From NCBI RefSeq assembly GCF_020037025.1, contig NZ_JAIQLH010000036.1:1-64000 (forward strand): 64,000 nucleotides of DNA. Direction: 5' to 3'. A program made the position numbers and the translations under genes. The notes beneath the pieces were generated by a model. The model did not search any database and had not been told where the DNA came from. It saw only the letters and a program-made list of their open reading frames with translations. Positions 32,856 to 40,757 of the stretch are shown piece by piece. The stretch is from Streptomyces huiliensis. GTDB taxonomy: Bacteria; Actinomycetota; Actinomycetes; Streptomycetales; Streptomycetaceae. Each line of letters opens with the position of its first letter. Within the stretch, counting starts at the first letter, position 1.

Positions 32856-34420
32856 AGCAGGTCCTCCGAAGTCACCGGATCGGGCTCCTCCGCACCGCCG
32901 CCGGGCGGGCCGCCGTGGGTCCAGGGCGTGTGCTCGGGCTCGGGCAGCTCGGGCCCGCCCCTGGGCGCGTGCTCGAACAGGGTCCAGCACACCCGGTCGC
33001 CGGGCGCGGGCACCGTCCCCTCGTCGGGGACCTTGCCGCGGCCCATGCCGCCGGTCAGCCGGACCGTCAGCCCCGCCGGTCCGGCCGCCACGAACTCGGC
33101 CGGCTGCGACCGGCCGTCGGCCAGCACCCGGTGCACCCGCGCGCCCTCCTCCAGCAGCGGCGCGTCGTCCGTACGGACGGTGACGAGCGGGCGCGGGCGC
33201 GGCACCTTCGCCTCCGAGTGGGCCATGACCACCTCGGCGACCTCCCCGGCGAACGCCTCGCCGGCCAGCCGCCGCCCGGCCATGACCAGCGGGTCGTCCA
33301 GCGCCTCCTGGGCGTCCAGCCGGGCCTGGGCGGTCTCCCGGGCGGCCAGCTTCCGCGCCGCGGTGACCGCGTCGTCCCGGCGCGGCTGCGGCGGCTCGCC
33401 GGCCCGCAGCCGGTCCCGGTGGCCGGTGTACGACCAGCGGTCGCGCTTCCAGCGGTCGGCGACCGAGGCGCCCTCGGGGAGTGCGCGCAGCAGGTCGACG
33501 CCGCGCCAGACGGCGTCCCAGGTCGGCCGCAGCTGGGAGAGGAGCAGCGTACGGATCGTGGTGTCGGCGGCGCGCAGCGCGGCGTGGCCGCGGCCGGTCT
33601 CCAGGACGGCCGTCCTGGCCTGGTCGTAGCGGGCGATGGCGGGGGCCAGCAGCTTGTTGTCGAAGGCGGGGTCGGTGGCCGGCCCGGCGGGCGGGTGGAG
33701 CAGCAGGCCGTCGGCGTCACGCGCCAGCTCGGCGCGGCGGGCCGCCTCCGGGCCGGTGCTGCCCTCGGGCGGGTCGATCCAGGCGAGCAGCGCGCCCAGG
33801 TGCTGGTCCTCCAGGTGGCTCTGGCCGGTGGCCCAGTGCCGGGAGAGCAGCTCGGTCGTCGACAGCAGGAGGGCGCTCCCGGGGAGGTGGGCGCGCTCCC
33901 CGAAGTGGGTGAGCCAGCGGCCGAGCAGCGGCACGCGGGGCGGCGCCGGCCAGTCGGCCGCCGGATCCTCCTCGGCGGTGCGCCGGAAGCGCATGGACCG
34001 GCCCAGCAGCCGGACGTACTCGACCGCGGCCGGGCCGGGGACCAGCAACTGCGGGGCGTCCGCGCACAGCTCGGCGGCGACGGTCGTCCGGCGGCCGGTC
34101 GCCGGGTCGGTCTCCTTGCGCTCCTCGGTGACCGTCACGTCCGCGTACTCCTCGACATACGGCAGGACGGCCTCGGCGAGCTCGGCCAGGAAGGCGAACC
34201 GCAGGGCGCGGTCCCGCGGCTGAGGGACGGTCAGCAGGCGGGGCGCGTCGCGGTCGGTGCCGACGAGGGCGCCGAGGGGCGCGCCCGTCTCGCCGGCGGT
34301 GGTGAGCGGGACGAGCACCAGCGGGCGGTCCGCCAGGTGCCGGTGGCGGACGGTGGCCAGGGGGCGGGCGCGGCCGGCGCGTAGCGCCTCCAGCCGGGCC
34401 AGGGAGGTGATCAGCGACAT
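32852..34420 (-). CDS. unrecognised 522-residue protein of the nuclease-helicase operon
   Basis: I do not recognise this family. It is a soluble, Arg/Ala/Leu-rich protein. The N-terminal region (1-60) is beta-like; the middle (60-400) is mostly helical with an H-x6-L-E-D-Q-H-L-G-A-L-L-A-W-I-D segment. Residues about 405-500 look like a small beta barrel (V-H-R-V-L-A-D-G, L-T-V-R-L-T-G-G) that could bind nucleic acid. Its ATG overlaps the nuclease stop by ten bases and its stop overlaps the helicase start by four, so the three products should be made in similar amounts and probably form a complex. Confidence 0.75.
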   Translation of the reverse strand: MSLITSLARLEALRAGRARPLATVRHRHLADRPLVLVPLTTAGETGAPLGALVGTDRDAPRLLTVPQPRDRALRFAFLAELAEAVLPYVEEYADVTVTEERKETDPATGRRTTVAAELCADAPQLLVPGPAAVEYVRLLGRSMRFRRTAEEDPAADWPAPPRVPLLGRWLTHFGERAHLPGSALLLSTTELLSRHWATGQSHLEDQHLGALLAWIDPPEGSTGPEAARRAELARDADGLLLHPPAGPATDPAFDNKLLAPAIARYDQARTAVLETGRGHAALRAADTTIRTLLLSQLRPTWDAVWRGVDLLRALPEGASVADRWKRDRWSYTGHRDRLRAGEPPQPRRDDAVTAARKLAARETAQARLDAQEALDDPLVMAGRRLAGEAFAGEVAEVVMAHSEAKVPRPRPLVTVRTDDAPLLEEGARVHRVLADGRSQPAEFVAAGPAGLTVRLTGGMGRGKVPDEGTVPAPGDRVCWTLFEHAPRGGPELPEPEHTPWTHGGPPGGGAEEPDPVTSEDLL

Positions 34421-35619
34421 CCGCCCGCTCCTTCCGCCGGAGCGGCGGCGGCCAGGGCCTCGGCGCGCAGGGCGGCGGCGCGGCGGAGGGCGGCGACGGC
34501 GGGGTCCGCGGCGCCGTCGGACGTGTGGTCGCCCTGGGCCGCCGCCAGGGCCTCCTCGATCGTGGTCAGCCCGCCGAGCCCGGAGCGGACGTTCCGCCCC
34601 AGGTGCCGGACGTCGCCCGCGGCGCGTGCCCGGTCGCGGCAGTGGAAGGCCAGCTCGCAGGCGGCGAGGCAGTCCGGCGCGTACGCCGCGTCGACCGCCT
34701 CGACGGCGGCGGTCAGCTCCGCCGCGGGCCGGTCCGGGGCGAAGGAGGCGCCGGGCGGGAGGGCGGCGGCGATCTCCTCGACCCGGGTGAGCCGGCCGAG
34801 CTGCCGCTTGGTGGTGGCGCGCTGTTTGCGCAGGTCGAGGAGGGCGGCAGCCGGCAGGTTGGAGAAGTCCTTGGGGCAGACCAGCAGTGCCTGGTGGCGC
34901 ACCCGGCCGTCCTCGGGGGCCGGGCCGGGCAGCCGCTCGGCCACCGCCTCCAGGGCGAGGACGTACACCGCGGCCTGCCGGGCGGCGGCCCCGGCCTTGG
35001 CGGCGTCGGCCGCGCCGTCGATCAGGGCGAAGGACTTGATCTCGACCACCGTCCAGCTGCCGTCCGGGTGCACGACGACGGCGTCCGGCTCCAGGTAGGC
35101 CGGGGTGCCGGCCACGGTGAGCGCCAACAGGGGGTGGTCGAGCAGCGCCCACCGACCGGCGGCCGTGGCCTCCCGCAGGGCCAGGGCGGTACGGGCGGTG
35201 CGGCCTTCTGGGCCCGCGGCGGAGAGGTCGGGGGTGTCGACGGCCTCCGGGGGCCGGCCCGCATCCTCTTCGGGGAGCGCGGCGTGCAGCAGCCGGACGA
35301 GCTCGGTGCCGCCGTCGGCCTTGGCGCGGGCCTCGAAGGCGTTGCCGCGGGCTATGGCGAACTGCGACTGGCCGAAAGCGGCGGGCGCGCCCAGCGCCCG
35401 CGCGAGGGCGGCCTTGTCGACCCCGGCGCCGTCGAGCAGGGCGCGGCGGCGGCAGCCGGGGTTGGCGGCGAGGGCCGCCAGGGCGCGGGCGTCCAGCGGG
35501 CGCGGCGGGACGTCCGGCCCGCGCAGCTCAGCGAGCCGCCGCGGGAGCGCCGTCGGGCCGGCTGCCGCCGGCCGGCTCCCGGGCCGGCTGCCTGGGGACT
35601 TCCGAAGAGGTGTGCTCAC
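34411..35619 (-). CDS. RecB/Cas4-like PD-(D/E)xK nuclease, possible Fe-S protein
   Basis: A 402-residue protein with the RecB nuclease order: R-G-N-A-F-E (Glu96), L-E-P-D-A (Asp179), V-E-I-K (Glu193, Lys195), then Q-A-A-V-Y (Gln215, Tyr219). One Cys (56) near the start and C-x3-C-x5-C (317, 321, 327) near the end are placed like the 4Fe-4S ligands of AddB/Cas4-type nucleases, though the usual spacing is C-x2-C-x5-C. The GTG at 35619 (GAGG nine bases upstream) makes it overlap the PAP2 gene by 92 bases. Downstream it overlaps the 522-residue gene. Confidence 0.75.
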   Translation of the reverse strand: MSTPLRKSPGSRPGSRPAAAGPTALPRRLAELRGPDVPPRPLDARALAALAANPGCRRRALLDGAGVDKAALARALGAPAAFGQSQFAIARGNAFEARAKADGGTELVRLLHAALPEEDAGRPPEAVDTPDLSAAGPEGRTARTALALREATAAGRWALLDHPLLALTVAGTPAYLEPDAVVVHPDGSWTVVEIKSFALIDGAADAAKAGAAARQAAVYVLALEAVAERLPGPAPEDGRVRHQALLVCPKDFSNLPAAALLDLRKQRATTKRQLGRLTRVEEIAAALPPGASFAPDRPAAELTAAVEAVDAAYAPDCLAACELAFHCRDRARAAGDVRHLGRNVRSGLGGLTTIEEALAAAQGDHTSDGAADPAVAALRRAAALRAEALAAAAPAEGAGGCR

Positions 35620-36550
35620 TGCCGTCCGCCTCGCGCTGTCTCTCCGGCGCGCCCGGCCGGCCGCTCCCGGCGGGGGTGCCGGACGCGGTCGTGCGCGGGA
35701 GCGCAGTACGAGCCGAAGTCTCGCACCCGGCACTGACAATCGCCGGGCTCTCGGGGGTTTCCGCAGGTCCGACGGGCGCGAGCGAGGGCAGGGAGCGGGG
35801 CGCCCGGGCGCGGATCCGCTCGCCGAGGCGCAGCGCGGGGCGGGTCAGCAGCAGGCCGACGCCCATGACGGCGGCACCGGCGGCGGCGTCCAGGAAGTAG
35901 TGGTTGGCCGTGCCCATGACGACGAGCGTGATGGTCAGCGGGTAGGCCACGCCGAGGACCTTCGTCCAGGTGCCGCGCCCGTGACGCCACAGCACGACGC
36001 CGCACCACAGCGCCCAGCCGACGTGCAGGCTCGGCATCGCCGCGTACTGGTTGGTGAGCCCGCCCAGACCACGCGGGGCACTGGCGTCACCACCCCACCA
36101 TCCGTACGAGGAGTACTGGTGCATGGTGTCCACGAAGCCGTAGCCGTCCGGCAGGAGGCGGGGCGGGCAGGTGGGCAGCAGGGTGAAGCCGATCAGGCCG
36201 ATCATGGTCGAGACCATCAGCCAGGTGCGGACCCGGCGGTAGTGCTCGGGGCGGCGCCTGAAGATCCAGACGAGGACGACCGGGGTGAGCACGTAGTGCA
36301 GGGAGGCGTACGCGAAGTCCGCGGGCACGCCGAGGGAGGCGTGGTCCGTGAACAGCCGGTTGAGCGGGTGTTCGAAATTTATTCGAAACTGCTTCTCGAG
36401 GTCGAGTATCGACACACCGTGATCGACCGCCGACTGCACATCGCCCCGGACGAGCAGGCGGCCCGCCGAGTACAGCGCGTACACGACGGCGATCAGTGGC
36501 AGTTCGGTCCACCAGCGCGGCCGCTTCCCGAGTGGTGCGGTGCGGTACAT
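35528..36550 (-). CDS. PAP2-superfamily membrane protein
   Basis: A 340-residue polytopic protein with about six helices and the phosphatase signatures M-P-S-L-H-V-G-W and G-T-A-N-H-Y-F-L-D, which supply the two catalytic His residues. An upstream K/R-rich first motif is less clear, as in the inositol phosphorylceramide synthase-like (AUR1) subgroup. The extra 110-residue C-terminal tail is Pro/Ser/Arg-rich and disordered, and it overlaps the nuclease gene. The ATG at 36550 is preferred (GGAGAG seven bases before). ATGs at 36565 and 36592 have no ribosome site. Confidence 0.83.
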   Translation of the reverse strand: MYRTAPLGKRPRWWTELPLIAVVYALYSAGRLLVRGDVQSAVDHGVSILDLEKQFRINFEHPLNRLFTDHASLGVPADFAYASLHYVLTPVVLVWIFRRRPEHYRRVRTWLMVSTMIGLIGFTLLPTCPPRLLPDGYGFVDTMHQYSSYGWWGGDASAPRGLGGLTNQYAAMPSLHVGWALWCGVVLWRHGRGTWTKVLGVAYPLTITLVVMGTANHYFLDAAAGAAVMGVGLLLTRPALRLGERIRARAPRSLPSLAPVGPAETPESPAIVSAGCETSARTALPRTTASGTPAGSGRPGAPERQREADGSEHTSSEVPRQPAREPAGGSRPDGAPAAAR

Positions 36551-36848
36551 CCGGACGCTCTCCATGTGTTCAGGCGGCCAACAAGCGCGCATGCAACCGT
36601 ACGGCGTATGCCGCATCCGCCGCACACCGCCCCGTAGGGCCACGGAAACACCGGGGTCATCCGGCGTTCGGCTCCTGGGCGCGGCGCATGAGAAGAAAGA
36701 CGATCGAATATGGCGTCGGGTTGCCTGTGGCGCAAGTGAGTGATGATAGTTCCGACGGGTCTATGGCATCCGTTCCGCACATCACATTTGTGGCAGCTTC
36801 CGCCATTTTGTGGGAGAAGTCACCAGAGATCCTGAGGGAGCCCGCTCC

Positions 36849-37445
36849 ATGGCACCGCGCATCCTGCTGGCCCGGCACGGACAGACCGAATGGTCGCTGT
36901 CCGGAAGGCACACCGGCCGCACGGACATCCCGCTCCTCGACGAGGGACGGCGCGGGGCGAAGCTCCTGGGCGAGCGCCTGCACCGCGCCCCCTGGGACGG
37001 CCTGCCGGACGTCGAGGTCCGGACCAGCCCGCTGGTCCGCGCGAGCGAGACCTGCGAGCTCGCCGGCTTCGCGGACCGGGCCACCGCCTGGGACGCGCTG
37101 ATGGAGTTCGACTACGGCTCCTACGAGGGCATGACCCCCGCCGAGATCAAGGCGCAGCGGCCCGGCTGGCTGATCTGGCGCGACGGCGTCCCCGGCGGCG
37201 AGACGCTCGACCAGGTCGCGGCCCGCGCGGACGAGGTCGTCCGCTGGGCGCGCTCCGTCGCCGACCGCGACGTCCTGATCTTCGCCCACGGCCACATCCT
37301 GCGCGTCATCGCCGCCCGCTGGCTCGGCTTCGAGGCGTCCTTCGCGGCGCGGATCCGGCTGGAGCCGACGTCGCTGTCGATCCTCGGCTGGGCGTACGGC
37401 GAGCCGGCGATCGAGCGCTGGAACGACACCGGCCACCTGGGCTGA
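36849..37445 (+). CDS. histidine phosphatase family protein
   Basis: A 198-residue phosphoglycerate-mutase-like phosphatase. The phospho-His is in L-A-R-H-G-Q-T-E near residue 10. A conserved Arg is in R-T-S-P-L-V-R-A, Glu is in E-F-D-Y-G-S-Y-E-G, and the second His is in F-A-H-G-H. Substrates in this family range from phosphosugars to adenosylcobalamin-type phosphates; none is indicated here. The ATG at 36849 follows AGGGAG. It converges with the HTH-TPR regulator gene across a hairpin. Confidence 0.88.
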   Translation: MAPRILLARHGQTEWSLSGRHTGRTDIPLLDEGRRGAKLLGERLHRAPWDGLPDVEVRTSPLVRASETCELAGFADRATAWDALMEFDYGSYEGMTPAEIKAQRPGWLIWRDGVPGGETLDQVAARADEVVRWARSVADRDVLIFAHGHILRVIAARWLGFEASFAARIRLEPTSLSILGWAYGEPAIERWNDTGHLG

Positions 37446-37458
37446 GCGGGACGGCTCC

Positions 37459-37478
37459 GCGTGGCCGTCAGGCCACGC
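37459..37478. terminator. short hairpin between convergent genes
   Basis: GCGTGGCC-GTCA-GGCCACGC is a perfect 8-bp stem with a 4-base loop. It lies 14 bases after the phosphatase stop and 31 bases from the end of the convergent regulator gene. It is likely a bidirectional terminator, though it lacks a U tract. Confidence 0.6.
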
Positions 37479-37509
37479 CTCGCACCTGCCAGGCCGTGCC
37501 CCGGCCCCG

Positions 37510-38913
37510 TCAGGCCACGCCCCGGGCCAGGAACGACTCGACCGCCGGGTCCTCCGTGAACCGGCGCAGCGTCCGCGCCGTGGCGTCGAGCATGCCGCGG
37601 ATGCGGGCCGACCGGACCTGCCCGAGCAGGTCCAGGACCCGCTCCCCGGCCGCCGCCGCCGCGTCCGGGGAGCCGGAGTGCGCCAGGTCGTCCGCGAGCT
37701 GCGCCGTGTAGAGCGCGATGTTGCGGGCGAAGTGCGGATCGGCCAGGGCCACGGCCCGTTCGCCGTGCTCGGCCGCCCGGGCCCGGTCGCCCAGGGCGGA
37801 CCAGCACTGCGCCTCCAGCCCCTCCAGCTCGGCCTCGCCGAAGAACGTCATCCACTCGGGGTCGGCCTCGCCCGCCCCCTGCCCGAAGAGGGTCCTGGCC
37901 CGCAGCAGGGCGCCCGCGCAGGCCGCCCGGTCGCCCATCCGGGCCCAGCCGCCGGCCTCGCGCAGCGCCAGCAGCGACATCAGCCGGGCCGAGCCCAGCC
38001 GCCGGCCCGCGTGCTGCGCGGCCTGCGCGGCGCGGACGGCCTCCCGGGGCCGGTCGGCGTCCCTGGCCAGGAACGCGGTGTTGCAGAAGGCGTGCGCCTC
38101 CAGTGCCGCGTCCCCGGCCACCCGCGCGGTGGCCAGCGCCTCGGCGTAGTGCGAGCGGGCGTCGGCGAACCGGCCGGAGTCGTGCGCCAACCACCCGACG
38201 GAGATCGCCAGTTCGCCGGCGCCCGCGTGCAGCCGGTCGGCCACCGACTGCCGCCGGGCCTCCGCGTCCAGCAGGTCGTACGCCGCCCGCAGCGGCCGGG
38301 TGGCGCGCCGGTAGAGGCCGTCGCCGCCGTGCCGGTCGTCGAGCAGCCGGATGCGGCGGACGGCCTCCTCCACCGCCAGCGCCTCCGCCTCGCCGGCGTG
38401 GCGCCGCGGGCGGGCGCCCGCGGCGCCGCCCAGGGAGACGACGGCCACCGCGGCCGTGCCTTGGGTCATGAACGCGCGACGCAACACGTCGCTCTCCTCG
38501 TCACTGGTACCGCCGGTGCCGGGGGCGCCGGCGTCCCGGCGGCCCGGTGCGCCGGGGCCCGTCACGTCACCGTCGTCGGCGGGGCTTTCGATGTGTCCGG
38601 GCGGCGCACCGCCCTTGTTTCGCGCCCCCCGTCCGCGTACGGTCTCGCGGGGGAGGAAGCCCATGTCCGCCGGCTCGCGGCCGGGGAACATATGGCGGAA
38701 CACCCGCTCGTAGGCGTAGTTGGGGCAGCGGATCTCGCCGGATTCGACGCGCCCGATGTACCGCGCGTCACACGAGACCTGTTCCCCGATCTCACGGGCC
38801 GCACGCCGCACCGCCGCCGCGAATTCCGCAGGTGAACGCGGGCCGCGCAGCTCGCGGAAGACGGTGTTCGGGCGGGATGCGCGAGACGACGGGGACGCGT
38901 GGGGCGACGCCAT
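37510..38913 (-). CDS. HTH-TPR transcriptional regulator (NsdA-like architecture)
   Basis: A 467-residue protein. The N-terminal 85 residues hold an XRE-like helix-turn-helix variant (R-Y-I-G-R-V-E-S-G-E-I-R-C-P). A Pro/Gly-rich linker and a twin-Arg-like hydrophobic patch (about 148-170) follow, then a tetratricopeptide-repeat region rich in A-L-A-x-x-R and W/Y positions (about 190-450). This order is shared with Streptomyces regulators such as NsdA, a negative regulator of antibiotic and sporulation genes (family recall, not an ortholog claim). The ATG at 38913 is used because sequence before it is not protein-like. Confidence 0.78.
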   Translation of the reverse strand: MASPHASPSSRASRPNTVFRELRGPRSPAEFAAAVRRAAREIGEQVSCDARYIGRVESGEIRCPNYAYERVFRHMFPGREPADMGFLPRETVRGRGARNKGGAPPGHIESPADDGDVTGPGAPGRRDAGAPGTGGTSDEESDVLRRAFMTQGTAAVAVVSLGGAAGARPRRHAGEAEALAVEEAVRRIRLLDDRHGGDGLYRRATRPLRAAYDLLDAEARRQSVADRLHAGAGELAISVGWLAHDSGRFADARSHYAEALATARVAGDAALEAHAFCNTAFLARDADRPREAVRAAQAAQHAGRRLGSARLMSLLALREAGGWARMGDRAACAGALLRARTLFGQGAGEADPEWMTFFGEAELEGLEAQCWSALGDRARAAEHGERAVALADPHFARNIALYTAQLADDLAHSGSPDAAAAAGERVLDLLGQVRSARIRGMLDATARTLRRFTEDPAVESFLARGVA

Positions 38914-39229
38914 GGCCGGGCCCTCTCGTGGCGGTTGCCGCCCCTCCGGCATCCGGGGCGGACGGTGGTGCTGCCGTGCGGCGCTGATGACCGTACCGGC
39001 TGCCGGGAATCCAGTACGTCCGCTTTGGCTACAAAACGGATATCCCACTCGCGATCCGCCATGAACTGCCATCCTTTACGGCGGCGTGGCACCGTAGCCG
39101 TTGACGGGCCAAGGGAGTTGAACAGAACGAGCACGTGCCCGCCGAACGTGCCGCGGTCCCGGCGGGCGGGCACGGAGCGGCGGCGACGGGTTCACGAGTT
39201 CAGCGAAACGTGCGGAGGAGGCGTTCCCC
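38914..39229. other. 316-bp divergent intergenic region
   Basis: No gene is supported. It separates the HTH-TPR regulator from the 150-residue protein and must hold both promoters. An AT-rich island around 39030-39055, including CTACAAAACGG, is the most promoter-like stretch. No clear operator symmetry is seen. Confidence 0.6.
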
Positions 39230-39682
39230 TTGGCGGAAGCCGGAGTGAACATCGGCGGCTCGCGGACGGCGGCCCTGCACCAGGCGCGCCCCGGCCACGG
39301 CCCGGCCGCGCGCCCGGCCCGGGCGCAGGGCGAGGGCATCGTCTGCGACCTGGTCACCGTGCCCGCCCGGCAGGGCCTGGAGGCGGTGGACATCCTCCGG
39401 CTCCGCGACGGCGTCGGGCCCGTGCTGCACGACGGCGAGTGCCACACCCTCGGCTTCCTCGTCCCGGCCGGCACCGCGGCGGGCTGGGACGTCCCCGGCA
39501 GCGCCTGCACCCAGGCGTACGGGCGCGGGGCGCGCGCCGGCCGCCACGAGCCGCCCGTGACGGGCAGCGGCTGGCTGGTGGCCCCCGAGGCGGCGCTCTC
39601 CGAGGCGACCGACCCGGCCGTGCTGCGGGCGGCGCTCGGGGAGGCGGCCCGCACCATCGAGGCCGTCGACCGCTGCCGCTGA
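39230..39682 (+). CDS. conserved hypothetical protein, 150 residues
   Basis: An unrecognised soluble protein. The predicted TTG start has GGAGGAGG about ten bases upstream; no ATG or GTG gives the complete conserved-looking N-terminus. The middle (D-G-E-C-H-T-L-G-F-L-V-P, then S-G-W-L-V-A-P) is mixed alpha-beta and the C-terminus is a helix with R-T-I-E-A-V-D. It is followed after 45 bases by a spermidine-synthase-like gene on the same strand. The C-G layout resembles proteins flanking primase-polymerase-like genes in Streptomyces, but no function is claimed. Confidence 0.65.
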   Translation: MAEAGVNIGGSRTAALHQARPGHGPAARPARAQGEGIVCDLVTVPARQGLEAVDILRLRDGVGPVLHDGECHTLGFLVPAGTAAGWDVPGSACTQAYGRGARAGRHEPPVTGSGWLVAPEAALSEATDPAVLRAALGEAARTIEAVDRCR

Positions 39683-39727
39683 CCCGCCTCGCGCGGCGGC
39701 CCGGACGAACCGGGCGATACTTGACGG

Positions 39728-40639
39728 ATGGCTAAGGGCAGGCGGGCGGCGGCGGCGGACGACGAGACGGGCCGCGGCGGACGACGGGCGGGGCGCGGGC
39801 GCGCCGCCGAGCCCGTCACCGAGCGGGTGGCGGGCGGTCTCGCGGAGCTGGAACCGGACCGGGACCATCCGCGGGCTCGGACGCTGCTGATCGACGGCGC
39901 GCCGCAGTCCTATGTGGACCCGGACGACCCCACCCGCCTGGAGTTCTCCTACCAGCGGCGGCTGGGCCACGTCGCCGACCTCGTGGCACCGCCCGGGCGG
40001 CCGGTCCAGGCCCTCCACCTCGGCGGCGGCGCCTTCACCCTGGCCCGCTACGTGGCCGCGACCCGGCCGCGCTCCACCCAGCAGGTCGTCGAGATCGACG
40101 CGCCGCTGGTCGCCTTCGTCCGGCGGGAGCTGCCGCTTGATTCCGCTTGGCGGGTGCGGGTGCGGGGTGGTGACGCGCGGGAGGTGCTGGCGAAGATCGC
40201 CGACGGGTGGGCGGATCTGATCATCGCGGATGTGTTCGCCGGGGCGCGGACGCCGGCTCATCTGACCAGCGTGGAGTTTGCCGGGGAGGTGCGGCGGGTG
40301 TTGCGGCCCGGGGGTTTCTACGCGGCCAACCTGGCGGACGGTCCGCCGGCCCTCGGTTTCGTCAAGTCGCAGATCGCGACCGTGGGGACGGTCTTTCCGG
40401 AGCTGTGTTTGGCGGCGGAGCCGGGGGTGTTGCGGGGGCGGCGGTTCGGTAACGCGATTCTTGTGGCGTCCGATGCGCCGTTGCCGGTGGGGGAGTTGAC
40501 GCGGCGCTGTGCGACGGATGCGGCGATGGGGCGGGTGGAGGGGGGTGCCGATCTTGTCGCCTTCGCGGGCGGGGCGGCGGTGGTCCGCGACGCGGACGCG
40601 AAGCCGTCGCCGGAGCCGCCGCCGTCGGTGTTTCGGTGA
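39728..40639 (+). CDS. spermidine synthase-like methyltransferase-fold protein
   Basis: A 303-residue protein with a Rossmann methyltransferase fold of the spermidine synthase type. It has L-H-L-G-G-G-A-F-T-L-A-R-Y (cofactor loop), V-E-I-D (acidic end of strand 2), the G-D-A-R-E motif and D-L-I-I-A-D-V-F (post-motif). The aspartates used for putrescine binding are not clearly all present, so it may be a related aminopropyltransferase or a methyltransferase. The N-terminal 30 residues are basic and disordered. G+C use drops in the middle (more T at third positions, about 40130-40500) compared with neighbours. Confidence 0.8.
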   Translation: MAKGRRAAAADDETGRGGRRAGRGRAAEPVTERVAGGLAELEPDRDHPRARTLLIDGAPQSYVDPDDPTRLEFSYQRRLGHVADLVAPPGRPVQALHLGGGAFTLARYVAATRPRSTQQVVEIDAPLVAFVRRELPLDSAWRVRVRGGDAREVLAKIADGWADLIIADVFAGARTPAHLTSVEFAGEVRRVLRPGGFYAANLADGPPALGFVKSQIATVGTVFPELCLAAEPGVLRGRRFGNAILVASDAPLPVGELTRRCATDAAMGRVEGGADLVAFAGGAAVVRDADAKPSPEPPPSVFR

Positions 40640-40641
40640 GG

Positions 40642-40739
40642 TGCCCCGGCCCCGCCCCTTCGCCGTTTCCTGGGGCTGCGCCCCAGACCCCCTTGTCGCG
40701 GCTCCGCCGCTCGTCCTCAAACGCCGGACGGGCTGGATA
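40642..40739 (+). repeat. dispersed intergenic repeat, copy A
   Basis: 98 bp lie between the stops of two convergent genes. They include TGGGGCTGCGCCCCA, a perfect 7-bp stem, and CGCGGCTCCGCCGCTCGTCCTC. The other copy at 62359-62472 matches it as the reverse complement along almost its whole length. It is of the kind that recurs in Streptomyces genomes at gene ends, and probably works as a bidirectional terminator. Confidence 0.85.
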
Positions 40740-40757
40740 GCCCGCCCCGGGGCGAAC

